Part shown: piece after piece, positions 1 to 10,445 of the stretch
How positions within the stretch are numbered: the first letter of the stretch is position 1
Layout: every line of letters starts with the position of its first letter
Source: Pythium myriotylum
Lineage: Eukaryota; Oomycota; Peronosporomycetes; Pythiales; Pythiaceae
Reading direction: 5' to 3'
DNA: 64,000 bases
Assembly (NCBI GenBank): GCA_023091665.1
Contig: JALJCQ010000026.1
Span: forward strand, 62,001 to 126,000
Program-made: the position numbers and the translations under genes
Notes under the pieces: model-generated
What the model was told of the DNA's origin: nothing
The model's database searches: none
What the model saw: only the letters and a program-made list of their open reading frames with translations

Positions 1-209
1 CGAAACGTCATCATCATATCTTGTGTTTTGAGGAAGAACCGCGCCGCAGCAAAGTTGAACGCGCCACAGACGATATGGAGAGCCAAGAAGGTCGCCTGCG
101 CAACTGTGTAGGCCTTGCGGTCGAGATGCACCGAGAAGCTGTGGGTATTCGTCGGCACCGGTGCGATAAAAGCTTCTTCGATTGGCATCTCGATGGGCTT
201 GATGGACAT
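1..209 (-). CDS. N-terminus of another multi-TM/LRR family member (cut by window edge)
   Basis: Reading the minus strand from an ATG at 209 gives an uninterrupted 69-codon frame running off the left edge. It contains the family's N-terminal signature: an aromatic-beta start (SFSVHLDRKAY) followed by a hydrophobic first membrane span (LALHIVCGAFNFAAARFF). This aligns with the FAVRLGPRAF...LHAICGLYYFSAGIFF region of the copies at 13808-15847 and 37639-39678. Only the first roughly 10 percent of the protein is present, so function and integrity cannot be judged. It is divergent from the copy at 724. It is the most diverged copy in the window, so it may belong to a third sub-family. Confidence 0.6.
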   Translation of the reverse strand, partial: MSIKPIEMPIEEAFIAPVPTNTHSFSVHLDRKAYTVAQATFLALHIVCGAFNFAAARFFLKTQDMMMTF

Positions 210-723
210 CTATTCGAGCGGATTGGATCAGCGGCGTTTACTGTGTGAATTACTCCATTGCTTGTCATGAGATCGAGCCAAGGACTGGAACTAGGACCTA
301 TTTATGGACATTCATGTTGTTCTTGGGCAAGTACTCATGGATGATTGCCGATATCCACGTGTCTGGATCAATCAAATACGGTGGCTCGAGGAATGCGGAA
401 GATTTCTAATGGGGATGGTTCTGTTTCAACATTTGGCGCGCATGGTCAAGTCAAACCACCAGATCACAGGAGCATTTTCGCTGAGGAGCGGCGCCTTTGG
501 TGGGAGACCGTCAGCGCCTTATATTTCGTCGAAGAACTCCGGCATCTTTGAATGGCTTTAACATCAGTTGAGCCGCCAAGTCTTATGCCATGAGAATTCG
601 AGTTTCTTAGGGTTCTCAGTGTAGTGGCTTCAGAGACTTCGTATCCGACCACAAAAAAATCTTGGGTCATCGCCAAAGATAGCTATCACGACTGTTCATC
701 ATTGTCTGAGTCAAGCTGTTAAA
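210..723. other. Intergenic region between divergent LRR-membrane genes
   Basis: This 514-bp stretch separates the minus-strand partial copy (start 209) from the plus-strand copy (start 724). It should hold both 5' regions. I see no supported coding frame, repeat or clear promoter element in it. Confidence 0.5.
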
Positions 724-2691
724 ATGTCGGAGACGCGTTCACCAGGAGCCCATAGCGCTGCTCATGTTGTTGAAGCCGTGCCTGAGGGGATGTTCGTAGT
801 TCGGCTCAGACCACGCGTATTCCGTCTGGCATGGCTCGGGATTTACTTTCTCCATGGTATCTGTGGTCTATTCTACGCAGTGGTCGGTATCATCTTTATT
901 TGGTCTCGTGGTCTGCGCGTGGTCGAGTACCTCATTTTTTGGAACGTGATCATACATCCTGCATACTTCGTCGCCGTCGGCATTGTCCACTTAGTCATCT
1001 GCGGAGTCCACGCGGCCGTTCTCGTCCGCGCTCTCCTGCGTACGTGCTTCTTCATGCGACGTTCAAGGACTTGCGGCACTTCAAGTCACTCTCGTGGACT
1101 GAGCAACCATCCAAAAATTCTGTCGATAGCGAAACAGGTCTATGATCTCGTTTGCAGTCGGCGTGGACTTCTTGGTATCGAGAGCCGCCAGTTTGACGGC
1201 GTGCTGCTCGTCCGAGAGGTGCTTGAGACAGCTTTTCAGTCTTACCAGGCATATCAAATGTGTTGGTACCTGTACAGGCGTGGCCTCATCCGACTGTACG
1301 TCGGAACACTGGTGCTCAACTGTTGGGTCACTCCAGTTCTACACCACATTATCAAGAGCAGGCCATTGCAGCGTCTCTTAGGTAGGTTACTGAACGTGCT
1401 CCTTGACTTCGCAGCTTCTATTGGCGTTCCTCTCGTTGTCGTGGGGACATATGCACGTCAGTTCGACCCGGACATCCAGGACTTCCCCACGAGGTTGTAT
1501 GATGATGAGGCTTGGGCAGTCACGCTAAGAAACGAGAGTCCGATCGTGCTCTTCGGGTCATGGCTCGATGTCATCAGTCGCTCAATTGAACTTCTCGTCT
1601 CTCTGGGCGACATCAAACTATTGCTACACCGCCAGTCCATTCAAATAGCAGTGCAACCGTTCCCAAGCAAACCCAAACCAAGTGCAGACCACGCCAAACA
1701 ATCGCAAATTTTCGGAGTCGTCCATAAATTTCTCATCGTCTATGGCTTTGTGGCGCTTGCCGTCCACATCCAGAGCGAGTTGGTGGCGTCAGTCTCATCA
1801 TGTCGCTTACAACTGAGACCGTGGTTTGTCTCCCTACGAACTTGCGCAATTGTTGAGTTCAACTGCTGCACCGATCGGGAGCTCACTGCAAAAGCAGCAC
1901 AGTTCGATGCCATCATGGGAGACCTGTATCCATTAAGGTTGGTGCAGTTGAGTTTTCGGCACTGTAACGAGATCGAGGTGCAGTCCTCAATCGAGAAGTT
2001 CGGCAAGCTCACTCGCATCCTTTTCTATAATTCGACGATTTTGCAGTGGGATGGTGACGCAGCGATCACTGATACGTATCACCCCAATCTTGCATCGATC
2101 TATTTTGCGCGTACCAGTCTACCAAACGGCTCACTTCCTGAAGGTATGCGTTCGTACGATTTTCCTCGACAGGATCTGGACGTAGCATTCTCGATGACAA
2201 ACCTAGCGAGCCTTCCAAAGGATTTAGACACGAGATGGGCATCCAAGACGACGCTGATCATCGAGCTGAGTGAGCTTACCGAGTTCCCTCTCGTTCTCAC
2301 GCGTATGAAGCTCGATAATCTAGCGTTGGTGACAAACAGGATCACACAAGTGCCAGCGGCTGCGTTTGAGATCCAAGGGTTGAATCTGTTGAGTCTCAGT
2401 GGGAACCCGTTGACGTCTCTTCCGGAGGATGTAAATCTGAACTCTCTCAATGTACTAATGGTCTATTCAACAAACCTCACCACCTTGCCCAAGTGGGTGA
2501 TGGAAGCAGCTTGGAATGGTGTCTACGTCAGAGTCGGAAGAACACCATACTGCTCAAAACAGCTTCTCGATGCGAACACAAGCACGCTGGATTCTGGGGA
2601 CCAAGTGAGTGGGATCGACTGTCAGGACAACGGCCCGGTTTCTCCTATCTATCAGGTTTTGCTCGATGCCCGTCCAGACGAAGTATGGTAA
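724..2691 (+). CDS. Multi-TM protein with C-terminal LRRs (sub-family A)
   Basis: Intact single-exon gene of 655 aa. Hydrophobic spans occur near residues 35-62, 80-103, 200-222, 232-256 and 335-355. They are followed by a C-terminal domain with conserved cysteines (CRLQLRPWF, CAIVEFNCC, FRHC) and LRR segments (LALVTNRITQVP, LLSLSGNPLTSLPEDV). It ends in the family C-terminus RPDEVW. It has the sub-family A core (GIESRQFDG, VREVLETAFQSYQAYQMC). It lacks part of the span near residues 280-300 present in other copies: after SRSIELLVS the sequence is shorter, which partly explains 655 aa against about 680-690. A 185-bp block (1189-1373) is identical to the pseudogene at 4928-6921, suggesting gene conversion. 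No named function is recognised; a surface or endomembrane recognition role would be inference only. Confidence 0.85.
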   Translation: MSETRSPGAHSAAHVVEAVPEGMFVVRLRPRVFRLAWLGIYFLHGICGLFYAVVGIIFIWSRGLRVVEYLIFWNVIIHPAYFVAVGIVHLVICGVHAAVLVRALLRTCFFMRRSRTCGTSSHSRGLSNHPKILSIAKQVYDLVCSRRGLLGIESRQFDGVLLVREVLETAFQSYQAYQMCWYLYRRGLIRLYVGTLVLNCWVTPVLHHIIKSRPLQRLLGRLLNVLLDFAASIGVPLVVVGTYARQFDPDIQDFPTRLYDDEAWAVTLRNESPIVLFGSWLDVISRSIELLVSLGDIKLLLHRQSIQIAVQPFPSKPKPSADHAKQSQIFGVVHKFLIVYGFVALAVHIQSELVASVSSCRLQLRPWFVSLRTCAIVEFNCCTDRELTAKAAQFDAIMGDLYPLRLVQLSFRHCNEIEVQSSIEKFGKLTRILFYNSTILQWDGDAAITDTYHPNLASIYFARTSLPNGSLPEGMRSYDFPRQDLDVAFSMTNLASLPKDLDTRWASKTTLIIELSELTEFPLVLTRMKLDNLALVTNRITQVPAAAFEIQGLNLLSLSGNPLTSLPEDVNLNSLNVLMVYSTNLTTLPKWVMEAAWNGVYVRVGRTPYCSKQLLDANTSTLDSGDQVSGIDCQDNGPVSPIYQVLLDARPDEVW

Positions 2692-3417
2692 GCCTGAGCA
2701 ATCGTCAATCACGCGATATTCTACAACAAAGGCCACACTCAGTCAGCAGTGGTTTTGGAACAGCTATATTTTGCTGTTCCAAAACTTCTGCTGACAGTTC
2801 AGGTCGGTCAGCGTATGCAGGACCTTGAAGGTATCCACACCTTCGGGCAAATCGGAATATGTTGCACGTGGATCACGGAACAACCCGAAGAATCGTCATC
2901 TATTTAGCCTCCTCGAATTCGCTTAGGCTCGAGACACAAGACGGCGATTTTTGATGAAGCGCTAGATGTCGCGGAAAAGCCAAGAGATTTAGTGGCCGAT
3001 GATCCCTGTAGGCAGCATCAGGTGCAACGATCACATAGAAGTGAACGGCACAGTCAACGTAGTGACTAACTGCACATGATGCACTTTTGCAGGTGGGGTG
3101 TGAATGAAGCATCAGTACTATTTGGACCGTTGCATTGGCTTTCGAGAGATTGAGACAAAGACGGCAACGTGTTGATGTTTGGGGGCGGTTCTTGTATGAA
3201 CGCTTCGTTTTTCGACATGCCAATGGATCCGTTGTGCTGTATATTTAAAAAAAAAAAAAAAAAAAACTCAAACATCGCATTCACGCCAGTGAAGTTGTCG
3301 AGTCTGTTTCTCAGAATCACAAGCCTCTCAAAATATCCTGGTGTGAACCCAAAGGTACCTCTCACGAAGTCATTCAATTGTGTTGAGCATTCGTCTGACA
3401 GTTGTCGTACTGAATGA
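2692..3417. other. Intergenic region with A-homopolymer
   Basis: Apart from the hairpin at 2742-2795 and a run of about 20 A at 3247-3266, nothing is recognised. The A run might be a retroelement poly(A) tail, but I found no flanking target-site duplication. Short open frames here show no domain signature. Confidence 0.4.
2742..2795. repeat. Imperfect hairpin downstream of LRR gene
   Basis: Two arms of about 23 bp (starting GTCAGCAG and ending CTGCTGAC) pair with a few mismatches around an AT-rich loop of about 9 bp. It lies 50 bp after the stop codon at 2691, so it could be a 3' UTR structure, a transcription-end element or a foldback remnant. Confidence 0.6.
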
Positions 3418-4628
3418 CTATTGGCTAAAAGTAGGCCGCTTTGCATGATTCAGCCACTTGGCGGCGTTTGGCTTATACGGATAACGAACAAGCCGGAGCG
3501 CCGTCACCATGCGCAGTTGAGTCGAGCGTCGCTTGCACGACTTCTCTGTTGCTGGCTCGATCGGGAGGATTCCCTTCGCAATGCCATACAGCCCATCAGC
3601 CTCTTCCTCCGTTGGCTTTTGTGGCATTGGCCACGCTGTGGCTTCTTCCACACACTCGATGATATGCTTCGTTTCGAAGTGAAGTCTATTGAGGTCAACT
3701 GTGTGATTCCTAATAGCTACATGCAGTACGTGCAAGACCTACGGTTGCTCAACGCGGTGGGGAGGAAGTCCACCACGGAAGTAGATCGTTAGAGAGCAGA
3801 TGGGGAAGGTTGGAGTGGCCGTCCTGTGATGTTGGGTGGAGAACTTGAGCGCTGGCTTGAGAGTCCATTGCCAAGTTGGCCATGGCATCGGCCATCTTGT
3901 TGTGCGTTCGATAATGGTGGATCCAGCTGTCGATTCCGAGTGCATCTGCCAGCGGCCTTGCGCGCTGGTAAAGGGCATCGATGATTTGCTTGTTGCTTCT
4001 TGCGCGTGGACAGATTCACAGTACAGATCGCTTTGTAGGGCGGTTGTTTGAGAGCCTTGTTGCCAAACCACCAGAGCTGCGATGCGGCGAACGTGTCGAC
4101 TCGGGAAGTCGAAGTCCTCTGGGAGAGCGTGGAGCTTGTTGCCCCAGAAGTGTAGCAGATAGTCAGCCGGTGGCGATGACTGTGGAGGTAAATTGGCGTC
4201 CGATAGTGTGGTGATGTCCCTGATCAGGTCTCTGATTGTTTCTTTGAGGAGGCTATGTGTGATGTTGCCAGCACACACCCTTCTCCTCGATGAGTTCGGA
4301 CATACCCGCCAGTACGATGCTTGATAGACGCTCAACAGACTCTTGAGTCCTTTGTTGTTGCTTGTACAAGACAACGTGCGGTGGAATGCCGGTTGGCTTC
4401 ATCCACGATTCGTCTAGCACTGTCACTCTCGTAGAGATCCTTCAACGCGCTGCGGTACCCGCTCAGTGTGGTCGTTTTGACCTGATTTGTAGGGTCGTTG
4501 AATCGGTCTAGCAAGAAGTCTTCGAAGTGCTGGGGTGTGAAGACACTCACGTTGATGCTGCCGCTGGTATCGAAGAAGAGCTCCGGGTTGGGTAGTGACT
4601 TTTTGATCCACTTGCTGATGATATTCAA
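3418..4628 (-). pseudogene. Degraded Crypton-like tyrosine-recombinase ORF
   Basis: Minus-strand pieces in several frames resemble oomycete Crypton-type tyrosine recombinases. At 4332-4628 a segment (HFEDFLLDRFNDPTNQVK, then LSGYRSALKDLYE) looks like the N-terminal core-binding domain. Further downstream come the segments GVCAGNITHSLLKETIRDL, then FWGNKLHALPEDFDFPS, and in another frame LWWFGNKALKQPPYKAI. The tail (ECVEEATAWPMP to the stop at 3418) follows after an interrupting LINE fragment at about 3680-4020. Frames change repeatedly and the catalytic R/H/R/Y block is not visible, so this is a relic. The family assignment rests on recalled similarity and is moderate. Confidence 0.5.
3680..4020 (-). 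mobile_element. LINE 3' fragment with RNase H C-terminus
   Basis: On the minus strand one frame reads RARPLADALGIDSW, then HNKMADAMANLAMDSQAS. This is the C-terminal part of a retrotransposon RNase H domain with the last catalytic Asp, and it matches the copies at 49842-50860 and 51510-52089. It ends at the left with the shared 3' signature (reverse complement of GAAGTCTATTGAGGTCAACT at 3680). The fragment is 5'-truncated inside RNase H and splits the Crypton-like ORF. I could not identify a target-site duplication. Confidence 0.7.
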
Positions 4629-4927
4629 GTTGCTCTCATACGCCCTTCGTGTACGGTGGATGCACTAATGCATGAGGCACGGACCTCGGCGGCACTGACC
4701 TTCGACATCCTACTGCGATCTGGACAGCGTTTGGCGTCTGCGAATTGTCAGACAAAATCTCCCAACAGGCTGATTGTTGGTCGTTTCATCATTGTCCAGT
4801 CTATTTCAGTGACGTTCATTGTCAGTTGGGGGAAATCGTACGACGTTTGTCGGACGCGGCCGCTGTGAATTGCAACACTGTCACACGAATACGACTTTAT
4901 CATCATTGAATCAGTCCACTTGGAAAG

Positions 4928-6921
4928 ATGTCGGAGAAATGTTCCGCTGCAGCAACGAGCATTACCCACTTAGCTGATAGATTGACTCAAGATATCTTCG
5001 CAGTTCGACTCGGACCCCGTGCGTTCAGTTTGGCAAGGATCGGCATCTACATTCTCCATGGAGTCTGCAGTCTGTTCTACTTGTCGACTGGTATCTTCTT
5101 CATTTGGTCGCATGGCCTGTCTATCGTCGGGAATCTCAGTTATTGGAACGTGATCATATATCCTGGAGACTTTGTCACCGTCGGCATCATTCATTTGGTT
5201 ATCAGCTGGATCCACGCATGCTTTCTCCTCGTTGCACTCATAAACGTTCGGCCTATCATGAGACGCTTAACAAATCGGGGCTCAGTCTTTCACTCGCGTG
5301 AACTGTCCGTTCACCCGAAGATACGATCCACAGCGACTAGTGTCTATGTGCGGGTTTTTAGTCGGCACTGACTTCTTGGTATCGAGAGTCGTCAGTTTGA
5401 CGGCGTGCTGCTCGTCCGAGAGGTGCTTGAGACAGCTTTTCAGTCTTACCAGGCATATCAAATGTGTTGGTACCTGTACAGGCGTGGCCTCATCCGACTG
5501 TACGTCGGAACACTGGTGCTCAACTGTTGGGTCACTCCAGTTCTACACCACATTATCAAGAGCAGGCCATTGCAGCGACTGCTAGACAGACTCTTGGACG
5601 TGCTTCTCGATTTCGCAGCTTCTATTGGCGTTCCTCTCATTGTTATGTGGACATACGCCCTCCAGTTCAATCTATATATGAGAGACTTCCCTGTACACTT
5701 ACACTATGATGATACTTGGTCAGTCACGGTAAGAAGCGAGAGTCCGATCGTGTTCTTTGGATCGTGGGTTGATGTCGTCAGTCGCGTCATCTTTTCAATT
5801 GGACTTCTGCTCGCTTTGGACGATATAAAGTCATTATTACACCGTCATAACAGCCAAGCCAAATCGAGATCGGTCAAGATCATCCCGTATCCGATCGAAG
5901 CCAAGCAATCGGTCGTCCGAGAGAAGCAGTCGCGCATACTTCGATTTGGTCATAGGTTTCTCTTGATCTTCGGCTTTGCAGTGCTTGCTGTTCACATTCA
6001 GAGTGAGTTGGTGGCGTCAGCCACGTCGTGTCTAGTGCAAGTGCGACCGTGGTTTGTATCCCAACGAACCTGCGCGGTCATCGAATTCGACTGCGTCAAG
6101 GACAACCGGCTCACTGGTGATGCTGCGCAGTTCGAGACCATCATAGGAGACTTGTTCGCAACTGAGCTATTACGGCTGAAGTTCCGGCATTGCCACCAAA
6201 TTGAGATACAGTCATCGATCAAGAGGTTTCTCAACCTCACGCAGATTGTTTTCTATACTCCACGATTCGACAGTGGAGTGCAGACGCTGCCATCACTGCC
6301 ACTCATCACCCCAGCCTGGTCTCTATTTTTTTCGTTCGAACCAACTTGCCAAATGGCTCACTACCCGGAGGCTTAAGCTCACGGGATTTTCCTCGCAATT
6401 TTCTCTACGTAGCGTTCTCCATGACCAATCTGACGAGCCTACCGGAGGATCTGGACGCAAGCTGGGCGTCAAGTATGATGTTGACCATCGAGTTTAGGGA
6501 GCTCACATATTTTCCGATGACTCTTACGCGCATGAAGCTGCAAAGTCTAGGATTGGCGAAGAACAGGATCACCCAAGTTCCAGCAGCTGCATTTGAGATC
6601 CAAGGGATGAACCTTCTGAGTCTCAGCGGGAACCCTTTGACAACTCTTCCGGGGGATGTGAACGTGGACTCCCTATACGCGCTCATGGTCTACTCAACTA
6701 ACTTGACCATCCTTCCCGACTGGGTAACGACGTTCATCTCAGATGGCAACTACGTCAGCGCTGGAAGAACGCCATACTGCGACAGTGTGGCTCATCTCGG
6801 TGCGAACGCCAGCTCGCCAGATGCAGGAAACAAAATTGTTGAGATTTCTTGTGTAGACAGCGGTCCGGTTACAATAACCGACCAACTTATGCTCGATGTT
6901 TAGTCAGATGAAGCGTGGTGA
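4928..6921 (+). pseudogene. LRR-membrane gene, pseudogene (sub-family A)
   Basis: Homologous along its full length to the copy at 724. The frame from ATG 4928 is closed by TGA at 5369-5371 (a Gly codon in paralogues: FSRH-stop-LLGIES). It stays in phase until about 6257, where a one-base loss shifts the frame (FYNSTI has become FYTPRF). It then continues in the new frame through the LRRs to TAG at 6901-6903. Five further codons (SDEAW) and TGA at 6919-6921 preserve the family C-terminus. Three independent lesions make function unlikely. The segment 5393-5577 is identical to 1189-1373, and the following bases (about 5578-5612) resemble the copy at 37639 instead, so the gene is a mosaic. Confidence 0.85.
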
Positions 6922-7120
6922 GAGCAAGCGTTTAGCTGGACGAGGCAACGGTTTGCGGGAGTTCGAAGAAGTGACTGACGATTGTAGACTTGTGGCCGAT
7001 ACGTACAAATCCACGTGGAATATATATTTCAGCTACCGCACCACTGTAAGCTACCATGCTTCGCTTGGTCGCACATCCGCTGTAAGGTGATAAACAGCAT
7101 AGCTAGACCTGTTTTGCTTT

Positions 7121-7175
7121 GAAGTTGAAGTCTATTGAGTCACATGAAATGGATCCTGTAGCCGGGTATTCTACC
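7121..7175 (-). mobile_element. LINE 3'-end remnant
   Basis: The reverse complement shows the shared LINE terminus (CCCGGCTACAGGATCCATTT, then TGACTCAATAGACTTCAACT), very like the 3' end of the element at 49842-50860. Only about 55 bp are recognisable. It lies between two damaged LRR-membrane copies. Confidence 0.55.
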
Positions 7176-7365
7176 GCATAATCAGACCGAATTCATGAAG
7201 AGGCTTCCACAATAACCAAGATTTCTCGCTTTCCGACTCCTAGAAATCTGAGACGTACAGGCTGCTATCTGACCCAAAATATCTCGGTTTGATGCTTTGA
7301 AACCTCCAGTAAAACTACACCAGTTCAGCCGCGGTGATGTCAATGGTGCGCACCCTACGAGCTCC

Positions 7366-7618
7366 ATGCGCGACGTTGCCGAAGCCTCGACTCAAGGCGC
7401 GTTTTCGCTTCGACTCGATCGCTGCGTTCCGATTTGCATGGCTCAGCATTTGCTCACTCCACGGGATCTCATCTTCTACTATGTAGCCGGTGTGCCCATT
7501 ATTTGGACTGAGTATGCATTCGGATGGTTGAAAATCTCGTTAATTGGAACGTGATCATACATCCTGCAGTCTTCGTCGCCGTGGGAATCATCCACTCGTT
7601 TGTCTGTGAAATCTAGAC
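7366..7618 (+). pseudogene. N-terminal relic of LRR-membrane gene
   Basis: Translated pieces in shifting frames match the start of sub-family A: GAFSLRLDRCV, then (next frame) FAWLSICSLHGI, then NWNVIIHPAVFVAVGIIH. The last corresponds to NVIIHPAYFVAVGIVHL of the copy at 724. Stops and frameshifts occur within 250 bp and no downstream part follows, so this is a truncated relic. Confidence 0.65.
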
Positions 7619-8052
7619 CGAATTTCTTCTCTGTGCTGCAGACGTACTCGCTCTTTCACGCGACTTTGAAGGTCCTCAAGCGTACGGCTCAATATAGTGG
7701 ACCAATTCGCACGGCGCGATATTGTATCCCTAAGTTCATCTACTGCAACGATTCCGGACCACACGAAGGCGCCATACGACAGTCTCGAATTATGCCTAGG
7801 AAGGATTTGGGAGAAGCTTGGCCTCGATCTGAACACCAACATCACAGATTCAAAACAAATGCGTATGATCAACTGTATGAAGTGAGGACCCTGCGCTGCA
7901 ATTGACCATTTTCAGATTCTTGTTCGCTCAGACGAAGCTTGGTGAGACGAGAGAAACTGGGCTGTCTTGAGTCAACAGATTTCAGAGCTGTTGAGCACAT
8001 CCAGAGAAATACTGATATTGTTACGGAAAAATTGACATGAAGTCACCAACTT
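7619..8052. other. Intergenic, no supported gene
   Basis: Short open frames (for example 7697-7885 on the plus strand) have no recognisable domain. The stretch lies between an LRR-gene relic and the 3' end of the minus-strand copy at 8053-10142. Confidence 0.4.
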
Positions 8053-10142
8053 TTACCACACTTCGCTCGGCCGTTCATCCACTGAAAGGGGATAAACAGC
8101 GAAATCGGACCCAATTCCTGTACAGATAATGTGACTGAGCCATGGCTTGGCGTCCCTCTCACTCGCACTCGACTTCGAAACCGCTTCTTCACACAGCGGT
8201 GTTCGACTCGCCGTCACGGAGGGATTCGTTCTCCAAAATTCATCCCCCGTCATCCACATGGGTAGCTCCGTCAAGTTGGTCGAGTCCAAATTGATAATTG
8301 TGAGAACAATCTTTGAAGTATCCACTCCTTCTGTGGCAGGTGCGTGATCGGATTGCTCTGCACCCCGATTGTGAAACAACTTGGCGCTTCAAATGCTTCC
8401 ACAGGCAAAGTCGACATCTTGTTGCCCACCAATGTCAACCACTCGAACTGTACTCGCGCAAACACCGCTGGGTACGCCTCCAACTCACTGAACTCAAGGC
8501 ACAAGGCGACCCCAGGGGGCCAGCGCTGATCCAAGTCGGTGGGAATAGTGCGCAGATTCGTGGATGAGAACTCGACGTCGCGCAAAAGCCGAGGGAATTT
8601 ATGGTCGATGATCCCGGGAGGCAGCGTCGCGTTGGGGAATTGTGTCCGAACAGCGGCGAGAAATCGCATCTTTGCGTGGTGGGTCTCTGTGAGGGCTGCG
8701 GCAGCGTCCCAGGTCACGAGTGTCGAGTTGTAGAGCTTGAAGGCGACCATGTTCAGAAACCTTTGCACAATTGGGTCAACTTCCACATATCGGCAATGTC
8801 GAACCGTGATCTGAGCAAGCGCAGCGTTGTCCACAGTGCTTAGGATCCGACGGAAGTCGCTAGAGTTCCCAACGGCTGATCTTTCGAGGTAGCAGTTGAC
8901 TTCGATTAGCACACACGCTGGCTTGCTGATAAACCACGGTCTGATCTCAAGCATACACGAAGACGCAACGCTTCGTCGCAGCTCTGCGTGCAAGTGAATG
9001 GCCAGTACACCGATGCCATAGACGAACATGAGCCAACGTATAGCGGCAAGCAGTCTTGAGATGCGGGTTTTCTCTCGGGGACTTGAGTAGACAATTGGTC
9101 TGGTCTTTGGTGTTGTGTCATTCGGCGTATCAGGTGGTCGACGGCAGACGAGCAGCTTGATATCGTCGAGAGACATAAGGAGGCTGATCGAAAAGACCAA
9201 GCGACTCACGGCATCGAGCCACGAGCCGAAAAACATGAGGGAACTCTCTTTGAGTGCGTTCACGAACCACTCGTCCACGTACCAGAGATCATACGGGAAG
9301 TCGTGGATCTTCGTGTCGTATGCGCGGACATAACTCATCACAAGGATTAACGGCACGCCGACGGATGCAAAGAGATCCAACAAGACGTCACACACGCGCG
9401 AAAGCAATCGCTGGAGCGGTTTGCTGACTACAAGGTGATGCAGCAACGGTGTCGCCCAGCAATTGGCGACGAGCGTTGCAACAAAGAAACGGTTTAGGCC
9501 TGGCCGTGCGAGCTGCCGACACATCTCGTAGGCTTGGTAGGACTTCAATATCGTCTCGGAGACCTCTCGGACCAAGGATATCGCATCAAAGTGTTTAAAT
9601 TCGATGCCCAACATGCCCTGACGAGCGAAGACTTGCTCGTGCACTGTGGCAGCAGCGCTCCAGAGCCGTGGATTTACCTTCTGCTCCAACGCTCGAGGCA
9701 CGCGCGTCACAACCTCATCAAAGAACATGCTAGTTGTGCGGGCTAGATTGACCTTGGATTTTCGGCATTTCTTGACGATACGTACGACTGCCCGGATCGC
9801 ACCAACTACGAGATAACTGCAATTCACGTCTCCGACCACGTGGTGGGCAATACCAATCGAGTGGAAGTACTTGGTGGGGAGCGTGACTTCGTAAAAATCC
9901 ATGTAGTATGCTGCACTTGTTCCGATCATGCCCCGAAAGAGCATCCCTGCAGCGAAGCAGTAGAGCGCACAGGTGGCGTGGATGGCGTAGATGCCGGCCC
10001 AGACGAGTGCGTACCCTCTCGGGCCTAAGAACACAGCGTAGACTTGTCGTGTGGCATAAAGAGACTCGCCGGAGGTGTTTCCAGCGACGTGGGGCGCAAC
10101 ACGACGGGTGTCTCCGCGAAAGGCCTTGACAGCAACCATCAC
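8053..10142 (-). pseudogene. LRR-membrane gene with 2-bp frameshift (sub-family B)
   Basis: From ATG 10142 a 600-codon frame carries the complete membrane region: first span LVWAGIYAIHATCALYCFAAG, core GIEFKHFDAISLVREVSETILKSYQAYEMC, and the Cys/LRR domain (CMLEIRPWF, CVLIEVNC, VRHC). Near 8334, in the segment after NPITHLP, two extra bases (a CA doubling) shift the frame, which then terminates at 8271. The normal C-terminus (GVDTSKIVLTIINLDSTNLT to SEVW, stop at 8053) is intact in the other frame. This is a young frameshift allele or a sequencing error; otherwise the gene would encode about 690 aa. An ATG at 10139 is an equivalent alternative start. Confidence 0.8.
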
Positions 10143-10445
10143 TTATTTCCCTTGGCCAGTGTGGTGCTCAACGGCAGCTATTCGGGGTCTTTGAGGGATG
10201 AAAATAGCTTAGGAATTGCCCCATAACTATAAAAACGATTGCGTTCAGCAGGATTCACGCTCTTTGAAAAGACAGAGCTGTACCACAGATAGTCGACCGG
10301 TGCGGGTCACTTCGAATTGGGTTGTCCCCCATGCACCAGACTGGCTGGCTCGTTCGATTTACGCAGCCTGCCCTGCATAGAGAGGGCGAAACGAATCTCG
10401 TCCAATCATGAACACCCAGAGATTTCGATACCTAACCGCTACTTC

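Noticed and set aside
14..268. 84-codon minus-strand frame at the left edge
   Set aside because: Out of phase with the family-matching frame from ATG 209; Ser/Arg-rich shadow of it.
3247..3266. Poly(A) run as tail of a retroposed gene
   Set aside because: No flanking duplication and no upstream coding similarity; treated as a homopolymer.
8334..8336. Intron explanation for the frame change in 8053-10142
   Set aside because: Paralogue alignment shows only two extra bases and no missing or extra segment with splice sites.
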